Shown here piece by piece: positions 52,324 through 60,503 of a stretch of 64,000 nt of DNA. A program made the position numbers and the translations under genes. The notes beneath the pieces are model-generated. The model did not search any database and was not told where the DNA came from. It worked only from the letters and a program-made list of their open reading frames with translations. Each line of letters opens with the position of its first letter. Position 1 is the first letter of the stretch. Source of the DNA: Microbacterium sp. LWH13-1.2 (GTDB taxonomy: Bacteria > Actinomycetota > Actinomycetes > Actinomycetales > Microbacteriaceae); assembly GCF_038397735.1 (NCBI RefSeq), contig NZ_CP151635.1, positions 2,108,001 through 2,172,000 on the forward strand. Reading direction: 5' to 3'.

Positions 52324-53181
52324 GTGAGCACGTCGACAGAGATGGAATCCGAGACCGAGCTCGTCGCCAGAGCGGTGCGCGAGCTTGCTCAGCGCACCCG
52401 GTTCCCTGTCGCATTCGGCGGCCTGATCGATGAGGGCGTGGTCAGCGTCACGAGCATCGTGGGCAATCGCACCCATAGCCTCGACGGCCTCAGGGTGCGG
52501 CCGGAGCGCGGACTCGGCGGGCGGGCGATGATGGAACTCCGCCCCCGAATGACCAACGACTACGGCTCCTCGCAGCAGATCACCCACGACTACGACGTGT
52601 TCGTCCTCGGCGAAGGGCTGCGGACCCTGTTGGCGCTGCCCATCGTGGTGAGCGGTCGCCCGCGCGGCGTGCTCTACGCGGGGGCGTGGGAGCGGACCCC
52701 CGTCGGCGGCGTCACGACCGCACCCGCGATGCAGGTCGCGCAGTCCGTCGCGGAGGAGCTCCGTATCCGCGATGAGGTCGACCGGCGTCTGCGCTCCGTC
52801 TCGCCCGCCGCCGAGTCCGTCGCCCCACGCCAACGGGAAGAGCTCCGCGAGAGCTTCGCCGAGTTGCGCAGCATCGCCGCCTCCGTGGACGACGCGGGGC
52901 TTCGTGCACGCATCGCCCAGGTCGAACGCCGCCTCGTGCTGCTCGCGGAGGATGCCGTCGCCCCGGCGACCGGCCCGGTTCCCATCGTCCATCTCTCTCG
53001 CCGGGAGACCGACGTGCTCGCCTGCGCGGCCCTGGGGGCGACGAACGCCGAGATCGGTGGCCAGCTCGGCCTTCGCGAGGGGACCGTCAAGGCGTATCTC
53101 GGTACCGCGATGTCGAAGCTCGACGCATCGACCCGTCATGCCGCTGTGACCAAGGCACGGCGGGCGGGCCTCCTCCCCTGA
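52324..53181 (+). CDS. GAF-LuxR transcriptional regulator, RamA-like
   Basis: 285 residues, close to the length of Corynebacterium RamA. Residues about 20-150 form a GAF-like domain (GLRVRPERGLGGRAMMELRPRMTNDY, LLALPIVVSGRPRGVLYAG). A helical linker leads to a LuxR HTH at the C-terminus (LSRRETDVLACAALGATNAEIGGQLGLREGTVKAYL). RamA activates acetate and carboxylate metabolism genes; placement divergent to an ActP/MctC operon supports the same job. The start is GTG 52324. No receiver domain is present. Confidence 0.85.
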   Translation: MSTSTEMESETELVARAVRELAQRTRFPVAFGGLIDEGVVSVTSIVGNRTHSLDGLRVRPERGLGGRAMMELRPRMTNDYGSSQQITHDYDVFVLGEGLRTLLALPIVVSGRPRGVLYAGAWERTPVGGVTTAPAMQVAQSVAEELRIRDEVDRRLRSVSPAAESVAPRQREELRESFAELRSIAASVDDAGLRARIAQVERRLVLLAEDAVAPATGPVPIVHLSRRETDVLACAALGATNAEIGGQLGLREGTVKAYLGTAMSKLDASTRHAAVTKARRAGLLP

Positions 53182-53257
53182 GCGGCCCGTCTGACCCCCG
53201 TGCGCTGCGCAGTGGCTGCCCAGTGGCTGCCCAGGCCGGGTGGCTAACATGGACACT
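53182..53257. promoter_or_regulatory. Promoter region upstream of guanidine riboswitch
   Basis: TAACAT at 53245-53250 is a good -10 candidate, placing transcription start near 53257, just ahead of the riboswitch stems. The GC-rich stretch before it holds an 11-nt tandem repeat (53210-53231). Confidence 0.55.
53210..53231. repeat. Tandem 11-nt direct repeat (CAGTGGCTGCC x2)
   Basis: Two perfect adjacent copies, 53210-53220 and 53221-53231, upstream of the riboswitch promoter near where a -35 element would lie. Possibly an activator site or a recent duplication. Confidence 0.6.
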
Positions 53258-53328
53258 GGTCGGTGAACCCCGACCCCGGACGAGGCAGACCAGTACCCGG
53301 TGAGCGAAAAGACTGGTCCGAAAGGACC
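53258..53328 (+). ncRNA. Guanidine-III (ykkC-III) riboswitch with ribosome-site-sequestering platform
   Basis: The core at 53276-53318 matches the class: CCGGACGAGG (53276-53285), then GACCAGT (53288-53294) pairing with ACTGGTC (53312-53318), and CCGG (53276-53279) pairing with CCGG (53297-53300), forming the class pseudoknot with the conserved TACCCGG. A preceding hairpin GGTCGG/CCGACC spans 53258-53275. The 3' arm overlaps an alternative hairpin GGTCC-GAAA-GGACC (53315-53328), which would hide the AAAGGA ribosome site before ATG 53332. Ligand binding should free the site and switch translation on. Strong by motif and by the downstream guanidinium exporter gene. Confidence 0.9.
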
Positions 53329-53331
53329 ATC

Positions 53332-53658
53332 ATGCCGTGGATCGTGCTGATCGCATCCGGAGTCCTCGAAGCCGTCTGGGCGACCGCCCTGGGCAAATCG
53401 GAGGGACTCACCAAACTCTGGCCGAGCGTCATCTTCATCGGCGGGCTGATCCTCTCGATGATCGGGCTCGCTTTCGCGATGCGCGACATCTCCACCGGAA
53501 CCGCATATGCCGTCTGGGTGGGCATCGGCGCGACGCTCACCGTCGTCTGGGCAATGGTCACCGGCGACAGCGATATCTCCTGGCTGCGAATTCTGCTGCT
53601 GCTCGGACTCGTCGGATGCATCGTCGGACTGAAACTCATCGACCCCGGACACGAATGA
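53332..53658 (+). CDS. gdx: SMR-family guanidinium exporter
   Basis: 108 residues, four membrane helices. MPWIVLIASGVLEAVWATALGKSEG contains the conserved Glu of SMR antiporters in the Gdx/SugE arrangement; GTAYAVWVGIGATLTVVW is the fourth block. The Gdx subgroup exports guanidinium in exchange for protons. The guanidine-III riboswitch directly upstream (translational control by AAAGGA sequestration) supports this over quaternary-amine export. Single gene. Confidence 0.92.
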   Translation: MPWIVLIASGVLEAVWATALGKSEGLTKLWPSVIFIGGLILSMIGLAFAMRDISTGTAYAVWVGIGATLTVVWAMVTGDSDISWLRILLLLGLVGCIVGLKLIDPGHE

Positions 53659-53719
53659 ATACGCGACCCGGTCCCGGATAACGTGTCGGAATTCTTCTCG
53701 TCACGGTAATGTCATTTCC

Positions 53720-54064
53720 ATGGCGAGAAGAATTGTGCACCAGCTGGTCGATGACATCGACGGATCCGTACTCGATGTCGGCGAAGGCGAGACGGTTCAT
53801 TTCTCGCTCAACGGCGCGTCGTATGAGATCGATCTGAATACCGCGCACGCGGAAGAACTGCGCAAGGCGTTCGAGCCCTACATCTCGGCCGGGCGCCGGG
53901 CGGGGTCGTCGGGTTCCGTGCGCTCTGCCGCTCCGAGAAAGCGTCCAGGACGCAATCCCGAGGTTGCAGCGATCCGCGCCTGGGCGAACGACAACGGTTA
54001 CACGCTGTCGGAGCGGGGTCGAATTCCGGCTCCCGTGGTCGAGGCGTACAACGCCGCGCACTGA
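53720..54064 (+). CDS. lsr2: Lsr2-family nucleoid protein
   Basis: 114 residues. ARRIVHQLVDDIDGSVLDVGEGETVHFSLNGASYEIDL is the N-terminal oligomerisation region; RNPEVAAIRAWANDNGYTLSERGRIPAPVVEAY is the DNA-binding domain with the RGR minor-groove motif. Lsr2 binds AT-rich DNA and silences acquired genes. TAATGT (53707-53712) lies 7 nt before ATG 53720. It sits next to the most AT-rich stretch of the window, the crt control region. Confidence 0.95.
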   Translation: MARRIVHQLVDDIDGSVLDVGEGETVHFSLNGASYEIDLNTAHAEELRKAFEPYISAGRRAGSSGSVRSAAPRKRPGRNPEVAAIRAWANDNGYTLSERGRIPAPVVEAYNAAH

Positions 54065-54065
54065 C

Positions 54066-54710
54066 TCACTCGGACGACACGACTCCGGCCTGGGCCCACG
54101 GCTCATCCCGGAGCGTGATCTCCTGCGCCATGTCCGAGAGGAATCGGATGACCACGTCGCGCTCTTCCGGCGTCAACCGCGCCGCTGAATAGAAGCGCTT
54201 TGCCTGCTGACGACCGACGGTCTCCATGGCAGCCTGGCGCGTCTCGGGCGTGATCGTGATCGCGAGCGCGCGTCGATCGGTGGGGTGCGGTGCACGACGG
54301 ATGTGCCCGCCCTTCTCGAGGCGGTCGAGAAGCTTGGTCGTCGACGCCGTCGAGATGCCGAGGTGCGTGGCGATGCCACCGGGGGTCGCCGTCGCACCCT
54401 TGTTCGCGCAGACGATCAGATAGTGCAGCGCGCGCATGTCTGTCTCGTTGAGCTGCATGTAGCGTCTCGACGCGAGCGAAAGCTTCTGCTCGGCATCCCT
54501 CAGATCTCCGAGCGCCGCCATCACCAGCGCGATCTGACGCAGGTCTTCCTCGGCGACACCTGAGCGATCGACCAGCAGGCTCCGAGGATCGCTCGATTCG
54601 ACGTCGTAGATCGCCGAATGGGCGAGGCCGTCAGGAGAGTGGGAGCCCCGATGCGGGATCACGTCCGACACCCCGTTCCCCCGGGGACTGGCGTCAGATC
54701 CGTTGTCCAT
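54066..54710 (-). CDS. crtR: MarR-family repressor of carotenoid genes (CrtR-like)
   Basis: 214 residues. A long N-terminal extension is followed by a winged HTH: ALHYLIVCANKGATATPGGIATHLGISTASTTKLLDRLEKGGHIRRAPHPTDRRALAI. It is divergent from the idi-crt operon, the arrangement of crtR in Corynebacterium glutamicum, whose MarR-type product represses crt genes and is released by geranylgeranyl diphosphate. TAGCAT (54717-54722) lies 6 nt before ATG 54710. Repression of the crt operon and of itself is likely, GGPP as ligand a transfer by homology of position. Confidence 0.85.
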   Translation of the reverse strand: MDNGSDASPRGNGVSDVIPHRGSHSPDGLAHSAIYDVESSDPRSLLVDRSGVAEEDLRQIALVMAALGDLRDAEQKLSLASRRYMQLNETDMRALHYLIVCANKGATATPGGIATHLGISTASTTKLLDRLEKGGHIRRAPHPTDRRALAITITPETRQAAMETVGRQQAKRFYSAARLTPEERDVVIRFLSDMAQEITLRDEPWAQAGVVSSE

Positions 54711-54785
54711 GCCATCATGCTACACACCATTGGATTCATGTTATGTTGATTATTAGCTAAGCTAGCGAAATCGAGGAGGTTCCCG
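54711..54785. promoter_or_regulatory. AT-rich divergent control region of crtR and the carotenoid operon
   Basis: It holds TTAGCTAA (54753-54760, perfect palindrome), an AGCTA direct repeat (54755-54764), and GCTAGC (54761-54766), a cluster suitable for a MarR operator. TTGGAT at 54730-54735 is a possible -35 for the plus strand. TAGCAT at 54717-54722 serves crtR. GAGGAGGT (54773-54780) is the ribosome site of idi. The region is much richer in A+T than anything nearby. Confidence 0.7.
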
Positions 54786-55307
54786 TTGGATGAGGTCACC
54801 CTCCTTTCTCCGGATGGCGTCGCGATCGGGGTGATCGCGAAAGACGCGGTGCACACGACGGACACTCCCCTGCACCTGGCCTTCTCCTGCCACGTGCTCA
54901 ACAGAGACGGTCTTCTGCTGGTGACGCGTCGGGCCCTCGCGAAGCGCACGTGGCCGGGCGTCTGGACGAACAGCTTCTGCGGCCACCCTCGCCCCGGCGA
55001 GGACATGACCGACGCCGTTCATCGCCGCGCGCTCGACGAGCTCGGCCTCCGCATCGCGGAAGTCTCGCTCGCGATCCCCGACTACCGATACCGCGCCGTG
55101 GATGCGAGCGGGATCGTCGAGAACGAGATCTGCCCTGTGCACGTCGCCGTCGCGGACGGGCCGCTCTCCCCTGACCCCGACGAGGTGTCCGAGTGGGCCT
55201 GGGTCGACCCGGCCGAATTCGCCGATGCCGTCACCGCCGCCCCCTTCGCTTTCAGCCCCTGGCTGGTGGAGCAGCTTCCCCGGCTGCGCGAGCTCGGGGC
55301 GGTATGA
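54786..55307 (+). CDS. idi: Isopentenyl-diphosphate delta-isomerase, type 1
   Basis: 173 residues. A Nudix-fold enzyme with NSFCGHPRPGEDMTDAVHRRALDELG (catalytic Cys and metal ligands) and VENEICPVHVA (catalytic Glu). It interconverts IPP and DMAPP, feeding the carotenoid pathway. The start is TTG 54786: GAGGAGGT lies 5-6 nt upstream and no in-frame ATG is near. Its stop overlaps the crtE start by 4 nt. Confidence 0.94.
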   Translation: MDEVTLLSPDGVAIGVIAKDAVHTTDTPLHLAFSCHVLNRDGLLLVTRRALAKRTWPGVWTNSFCGHPRPGEDMTDAVHRRALDELGLRIAEVSLAIPDYRYRAVDASGIVENEICPVHVAVADGPLSPDPDEVSEWAWVDPAEFADAVTAAPFAFSPWLVEQLPRLRELGAV

Positions 55308-56389
55308 CCGTGGCATCCACGGCGATCCGAGAAGAGATGAGCACCCGGGTCGAAGAGGTGCTGCGCCAGCGCTTCGCAGTGCACTGCGAGAACGCGGAGA
55401 CGTACGGCGCGGAGTTCGCCGCGCTCTGGCGGGCGACGGCGGACCATGCTCTCGGCGGAAAGCTCGTGCGCCCGCGACTGCTCCTCGACATCCACCGGGC
55501 ACTCGCCCCCGGCATGGGCGCCGAGCCGAGCATCGCCGCTGTGGACATCGCCACGCACATCGAGCTGCTGCACTACGCCTTCCTCCTGCACGACGACGTG
55601 ATCGACGGAGACCTGACGCGACGCAAGCGGCCCAACCTGATCGGCGAGCTCGCTGCGGCCAGCCCGGGTTCGACGGAGGAGGACTCGCTGCACTGGGCGA
55701 GGTCCAGCGCGATCCTCATGGGCGACCTGCTGCTCTCTGCGGCGATCATGGGGTTCGCCCGTGCTGATGTGCCCGCGCACGCTCGAGGGCGCCTCCTCGA
55801 TCTGGTCGAGCAGACGATCCTCGAGACCGTCGCAGGCGAGCACACCGACGTCGCCCTCAGCCACGGCATCATCGCCTCGGACGTCGACACCGTGCTCACC
55901 ATGAGCGTGTACAAGACGGCGACCTACTCCTTCTCCCTTCCGTTGCGGGCGGCCGCGCTGCTGGCAGGATCCCCCGTGTCAGCGGAGGAGACTCTGCAGG
56001 CGGTCGGACGCCACCTGGGCTTGGCGTATCAATTGCAGGACGACCTCCTGTGCGTGTTCGGCGACCACCGCACGCACGGCAAGGACGCATTCTCGGATCT
56101 GCGCGAGGGCAAGGAGACGGCGATCATCGCATTCGCCCGGTCGACGAGCGCCTGGCCCCGCATCGAACCGCACTTCGGGTCGGCCGAGCTGAGCCTGCAC
56201 GATGCCGCGGAGATCCGCGAAAGACTCCGCGAATGCGGCGCCGAGCGATTCGTGGTCGGCCTGATCGGCGACCAGCTGGATGCCGTCTACGCACTGCTCG
56301 CGCAGGCGGAACTGGCCGGGGAGATCAGCGCGGATGCGGCGCGGTCGATCCTGGTCTCCGCCTCCCGTCTCGAGGGCCGCCAGTCATGA
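55304..56389 (+). CDS. crtE: Geranylgeranyl diphosphate synthase
   Basis: 361 residues. First Asp-rich motif FLLHDDVIDGD, second QLQDDLLCVFGDHRTHGKDAFSDLREGKET, and KLVRPRLLLDIHR near the N-terminus place it among trans-isoprenyl diphosphate synthases of the CrtE/IdsA type. It condenses IPP units to GGPP, the substrate of CrtB and presumed ligand of CrtR. Starts and ends in 4-nt overlaps with idi and crtB. Confidence 0.94.
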   Translation: MTVASTAIREEMSTRVEEVLRQRFAVHCENAETYGAEFAALWRATADHALGGKLVRPRLLLDIHRALAPGMGAEPSIAAVDIATHIELLHYAFLLHDDVIDGDLTRRKRPNLIGELAAASPGSTEEDSLHWARSSAILMGDLLLSAAIMGFARADVPAHARGRLLDLVEQTILETVAGEHTDVALSHGIIASDVDTVLTMSVYKTATYSFSLPLRAAALLAGSPVSAEETLQAVGRHLGLAYQLQDDLLCVFGDHRTHGKDAFSDLREGKETAIIAFARSTSAWPRIEPHFGSAELSLHDAAEIRERLRECGAERFVVGLIGDQLDAVYALLAQAELAGEISADAARSILVSASRLEGRQS

Positions 56390-57291
56390 CCCCGCCGACG
56401 AACGACGCCCCGGAGGAGAGCCTGGGGCGGTTCAGTCGAGCCGCCGACACCGCGTCCACGGAAGTGATCCGCACCTACTCCACGTCGTTCGGGCTGGCCA
56501 CGCGGCTGCTCGGTCAGAGACACCGGCAGCACGTGCGGAACATCTACGCGATGGTCCGAATCGCCGACGAGATCGTCGACGGCGTCGCCGCTCAGGCCGG
56601 CCTCGACGCCTCTGCCCAGACCGAGGCTCTCGCCTCGTACGTCGCCGAGACCCATCGTGCGATCCGAGTCGGCTACAGCACCGACCTCGTCCTGCACGCG
56701 TTCGCACGGACCGCTCGGGAGTGCGGCATCGGCGAGGACCTCACCCAGCCATTCTTCGACTCGATGGGCGCCGACATCGCTGATGCCACGGACTTCACCG
56801 CCTACGACGCGGAGGCGCACGAGCGCTACGTCTACGGCTCCGCCGAAGTGGTGGGGTTGATGTGCCTCCGGGTGTTCCTGCGCGACGAGACCCGCACCGA
56901 GAAGGAGCGCGAGATCCTCGAGCACGGAGCCCGACAGCTCGGCGCGGCCTTTCAGAACGTCAACTTCCTCCGCGACCTCGCCGACGACACCGATCGACTG
57001 CAGCGAGGGTATCTGGGCGAATCGGGACGCCTCAGCGATGCGGACCGAGATGCGTGGGTGCGCACGATCTCGACCCAGCTCGACGATGCCCGGCGCTCGA
57101 TCCCTCTTCTGCCGAAAGACGCGCGCGCTGCCGTGCGCAGTGCGCAGGCCCTCTTCGAATCGCTGACCCGACGTGTGGCGAAGACGCCCGCGGCCACCCT
57201 CTACGAGCGGAGGGTCCGCGTGCCCGATCCCGTCAAAGCCCTGCTCGCCGCGCGATCCGTGCTGGTGACGTCCGTGGAGCGTGACCGATGA
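56386..57291 (+). CDS. crtB: Phytoene synthase
   Basis: 301 residues. STSFGLATRLLGQRHRQHVRNIYAMVRIADEIVDG carries the first DxxxD-like motif; GAAFQNVNFLRDLADDTDRLQRGYL the second; these are the squalene/phytoene synthase signatures. It joins two GGPP into 15-cis-phytoene. The start overlaps the crtE stop by 4 nt (ATGA). Confidence 0.96.
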   Translation: MTPPTNDAPEESLGRFSRAADTASTEVIRTYSTSFGLATRLLGQRHRQHVRNIYAMVRIADEIVDGVAAQAGLDASAQTEALASYVAETHRAIRVGYSTDLVLHAFARTARECGIGEDLTQPFFDSMGADIADATDFTAYDAEAHERYVYGSAEVVGLMCLRVFLRDETRTEKEREILEHGARQLGAAFQNVNFLRDLADDTDRLQRGYLGESGRLSDADRDAWVRTISTQLDDARRSIPLLPKDARAAVRSAQALFESLTRRVAKTPAATLYERRVRVPDPVKALLAARSVLVTSVERDR

Positions 57292-58889
57292 GCCGGGTCG
57301 CCGTCATCGGCGCGGGCGTCGCCGGCCTCGCCGTCGCCGGGCTCCTCGCGCGCGACGGCCACGACGTGACCGTCTACGAGAAGAACAGCAGAGTCGGAGG
57401 GCGTGCGGGCACCATCGAGCGCGAGGGTTTCCGCTTCGACTCGGGCCCGTCGTGGTACCTGATGCCCGAGGTCTTCGACCACTTCTTCGCGATGATGGGC
57501 ACCTCGACCGAGGAGCAGCTCGATCTGACGCTCCTCGACCCCGGTTACCGCGTCTTCCAGGCACCGGGCGCTGACGGCAGCCCGGCGCCGTCCGTCACCG
57601 TGCCCTCGGGGCGCGCGGAGGTGTCGCGGCTGTTCGAGTCACGCGAGCCCGGCGCCGCGAAGGCGCTGGACGCATACCTCGATTCGGCGCACGATGCCCG
57701 CGTCATGGCCGAGCGGTACTTCCTCTACAACCCGTTCACCCGGCTGCGCGGGCTGATGACGCCCGAGGTGCTGCGAGCCCTCCCCCGACTGTTCACGCTG
57801 CTCGGCACGCGCCTGCAGTCGTTCGCCGCACGACGCTTCCGCGATCCGATGATCCGGCAGCTGCTGGGGTACCCGGCCGTCTTCCTGGGCACCGACCCGC
57901 GTACGGCGCCCGCGATGTACCACCTCATGAGCGCACTCGATCTCGACGAGGGCGTCAGCTATCCGCAGGGCGGCTTCTGGCGGGTCGTCGAGCGCATCGC
58001 CGAGTTGGCAGAGGGCGCGGGCGTGCGGATCGTGCTGAATGCCGACGTCACCGCGATCAGCACCGGCATCCGCTCCGGCGCGGCATCCGTGACCGGCGTC
58101 GAATGGCGCGACGCCGAGGGAACCGCGCGCCGCGCGGACGCCGACATCGTGGTCTCCGGAGCCGACCTGCACCACACCGAGACGGCACTGCTCCCGCCGC
58201 ACCTGCGCACCTACCCCGACTCGTGGTGGCAGCGACGCACGAGCGGGCCCGGTGCCGTGCTGGTGATGCTCGGCATCCGAGGCTCCCTCCCCGAGCTCCC
58301 CCACCACTCCCTGTTCTTCACCGAGGACTGGGATGCCAACTTCGACGCCATCTTCGGCGATCAGCCCGTGGTCCCCTCGCCCGCGTCGACCTACGTGTGT
58401 CGCCCGAGCGCGACCGACGACACGGTCGCGCCGGAGGGGCATGAGAACCTCTTCGTGCTGGTCCCCGTCCCCGCCGACACCGATCTCGGCGGCGGCGGAT
58501 CCGACGGCGCAGGCTCCGCACGCATCGAGCAGGCTGCCGACGACGCGATCGACCAGATCTCGCAGTGGGCGGGTATCCCCGACCTCCGCGAACGCATCGT
58601 CGTCCGCGAGACGAAGGGCCCTGCGGACTTCCGCGACGACTACAACTCGTGGCGGGGCGGCATGCTGGGCCCCGCGCACATCCTGTCGCAGAGTGCGATG
58701 TTCCGCGCGCAGAACGCCTCGCGCCGGGTCTCGGGGCTCTACTACGCGGGCGCCACCACCGCACCGGGCGTCGGCGTGCCGATGTGCCTCATCAGCGCCG
58801 AGATCGTGCTCAAGCGGATCCGCGGCGATCATTCGTCCGGACCTCTCGACGTCTCGACCGCCGCCCCTGCGAAGAGCGGAACCGCGTGA
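57288..58889 (+). CDS. crtI: Phytoene desaturase (lycopene-forming)
   Basis: 533 residues. FAD motif VAVIGAGVAGLAVAGLLARDGHDVTVYEKNSRVGGRAGT at the N-terminus; YPQGGFWRVVERIAELAEGAGV is the mid CrtI block; GLYYAGATTAPGVGVPMCLISAEIVLKRI is the C-terminal bacterial phytoene dehydrogenase signature. It makes lycopene from phytoene in four steps. Start overlaps crtB by 4 nt; the stop TGA shares one base with the crtYe ATG. Confidence 0.96.
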   Translation: MSRVAVIGAGVAGLAVAGLLARDGHDVTVYEKNSRVGGRAGTIEREGFRFDSGPSWYLMPEVFDHFFAMMGTSTEEQLDLTLLDPGYRVFQAPGADGSPAPSVTVPSGRAEVSRLFESREPGAAKALDAYLDSAHDARVMAERYFLYNPFTRLRGLMTPEVLRALPRLFTLLGTRLQSFAARRFRDPMIRQLLGYPAVFLGTDPRTAPAMYHLMSALDLDEGVSYPQGGFWRVVERIAELAEGAGVRIVLNADVTAISTGIRSGAASVTGVEWRDAEGTARRADADIVVSGADLHHTETALLPPHLRTYPDSWWQRRTSGPGAVLVMLGIRGSLPELPHHSLFFTEDWDANFDAIFGDQPVVPSPASTYVCRPSATDDTVAPEGHENLFVLVPVPADTDLGGGGSDGAGSARIEQAADDAIDQISQWAGIPDLRERIVVRETKGPADFRDDYNSWRGGMLGPAHILSQSAMFRAQNASRRVSGLYYAGATTAPGVGVPMCLISAEIVLKRIRGDHSSGPLDVSTAAPAKSGTA

Positions 58890-59233
58890 TGGGGTTCGTG
58901 TACCTGGCGCTCCTCCTCGCGACCCTCGGCTGCATGCTTCTGCTCGACCGGCGCTTCCGGCTGTTCTTCTGGCGCGACGCGGTCTCAGCATCCGTCGTGA
59001 CGGTGACGGGACTCGCCTTCTTCCTGATCTGGGATGTCGCCGGGATCGCCGGGGGGATCTTCTTCCGCGGTGAGGCCGCCGTGGCGACCGGTATCGTGCT
59101 CGCACCCGAGCTCCCGATCGAGGAGCCGGTGTTCCTGCTCTTCCTCGTGGTGTGCACCATGATCGTCTACACCGGCGCAGTGCGCATCCTGTCGAGCATC
59201 CGCCGCCGCTCCGCCGTGGAGGAGCTCTCATGA
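58889..59233 (+). CDS. crtYe: C50 carotenoid cyclase subunit
   Basis: 114 residues, three hydrophobic helices, with the APELPIEEPVFLLFLVVCTMIV block of heterodimeric lycopene-cyclase-domain proteins (CrtYc/CrtYe). The paired EEP residues are conserved in such subunits. With CrtYf it cyclises the ends of the C50 chain. Length and order match C. glutamicum. Confidence 0.9.
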   Translation: MGFVYLALLLATLGCMLLLDRRFRLFFWRDAVSASVVTVTGLAFFLIWDVAGIAGGIFFRGEAAVATGIVLAPELPIEEPVFLLFLVVCTMIVYTGAVRILSSIRRRSAVEELS

Positions 59234-59571
59234 CGTACCTGCAGCTCTCGGCGTGGTTCGTCGGCGCGTCGATCGTGGCGGCCATAGTGCTCTCGATCCT
59301 CGCCGGGCGGCATCGAGCCCACGCGGGCGCGGTCGCGGTGACCATCGCGGTGCTCGTCATCCTCACCGCCGTCTTCGACACCGTGATGATCGCGACAGGA
59401 CTCTTCCACTACTCTCCCGAGCACCTCCTCGGTGTGCACGTCGGTCTCGCCCCGCTCGAGGACTTCGCCTATCCGATCGCAGGCGCCATCCTCCTGCCCG
59501 CCCTGTGGGCCGCGCTCCGCGCCCGCCGCGTGAAGGCCGACCGACGAGCAACCGCCGAGGACGCCTCATGA
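59230..59571 (+). CDS. crtYf: C50 carotenoid cyclase subunit
   Basis: 113 residues, three helices. GLAPLEDFAYPIAGAILLPALW carries the ED-x-x-Y block of the second cyclase subunit (CrtYd/CrtYf). Starts in a 4-nt overlap with crtYe, consistent with an equimolar heterodimer. Whether the ring formed is epsilon (decaprenoxanthin) or gamma (sarcinaxanthin) cannot be decided by eye. Confidence 0.9.
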   Translation: MTYLQLSAWFVGASIVAAIVLSILAGRHRAHAGAVAVTIAVLVILTAVFDTVMIATGLFHYSPEHLLGVHVGLAPLEDFAYPIAGAILLPALWAALRARRVKADRRATAEDAS

Positions 59572-60458
59572 CCGCGCCCGCCGCCCGCGGATCCGTCGGC
59601 CGCGACTTCGCACAGATCGTCCTGTCGTCGCGCCCCATCAGCTGGATCAACACCGCCTTCCCGTTCGCGGCCGCCTACCTGCTCAGCACACGCGAGATCG
59701 ATCTCACGCTGATCATCGGCACCCTCTACTTCGTCGTTCCGTACAACCTCGCGATGTACGGCATCAACGACGTCTTCGACTACGCCTCCGACCTCGCCAA
59801 CCCGCGCAAGGGAGGCATCGAGGGCGCACTCCTCTCGCCCCGCATCCACCGCGCCACCCTGTGGGCTGCGGCGGCGACGAACATCCCGTTCCTCGTCTAC
59901 CTCGTCGTCGTCGGCAACCCGGCGTCGTGGGTCTGGCTGGCGATCAGCGTCTTCGCCGTGATCGCGTACTCGGCACCCGGGCTTCGGTTCAAAGAGCGTC
60001 CGTTCCTGGACTCGACGACCTCGAGCCTGCATTTCGTGACGCCGGCGATCGTCGGTCTCACCCTCGCCACCGGGACCATCACCCCCACCGCGGTCATCGT
60101 CCTCGTCGCCTTCTTCCTGTGGGGCATGGCCGCTCACGCGTTCGGCGCGGTGCAGGACATCGGCCCCGACCGCGAGGGCGGCATCGGCTCGATCGCCACG
60201 GTCATCGGCGCACGAGCCACAGTGCGGCTGTCGATCGCTCTGTGGACCCTCGCCGGGGCGGCCATGCTGTTCACCACCTGGCCGGGGCCGCTGGGCGCTC
60301 TGCTCGCCGTGCCCTACATCGTGAACGCCGCCCCCTGGTGGAACGTCACCGATGAGACGTCGGGCGGCACGAACCGCGCCTGGCGACGCTTCATCGCACT
60401 CAACTACTTCGCCGGCTTCCTCGCGACGATGATCCTCATCCTCGCCTGGATCTCCTGA
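59568..60458 (+). CDS. crtEb: Lycopene elongase (UbiA-type prenyltransferase)
   Basis: 296 residues, about eight membrane helices. MYGINDVFDYASDLANPRKGG is the NDxxDxxxD diphosphate-binding motif and AHAFGAVQDIGPDREGGIGS the second Asp-rich motif of the UbiA family. It adds two C5 units to lycopene, giving a C50 chain such as flavuxanthin. Translationally coupled to crtYf (ATGA). Confidence 0.94.
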   Translation: MTAPAARGSVGRDFAQIVLSSRPISWINTAFPFAAAYLLSTREIDLTLIIGTLYFVVPYNLAMYGINDVFDYASDLANPRKGGIEGALLSPRIHRATLWAAAATNIPFLVYLVVVGNPASWVWLAISVFAVIAYSAPGLRFKERPFLDSTTSSLHFVTPAIVGLTLATGTITPTAVIVLVAFFLWGMAAHAFGAVQDIGPDREGGIGSIATVIGARATVRLSIALWTLAGAAMLFTTWPGPLGALLAVPYIVNAAPWWNVTDETSGGTNRAWRRFIALNYFAGFLATMILILAWIS

Positions 60459-60503
60459 TCACCCTGCGTCACTCCCCCACCTGCACGTCCCGAGAGGAAC
60501 CCG

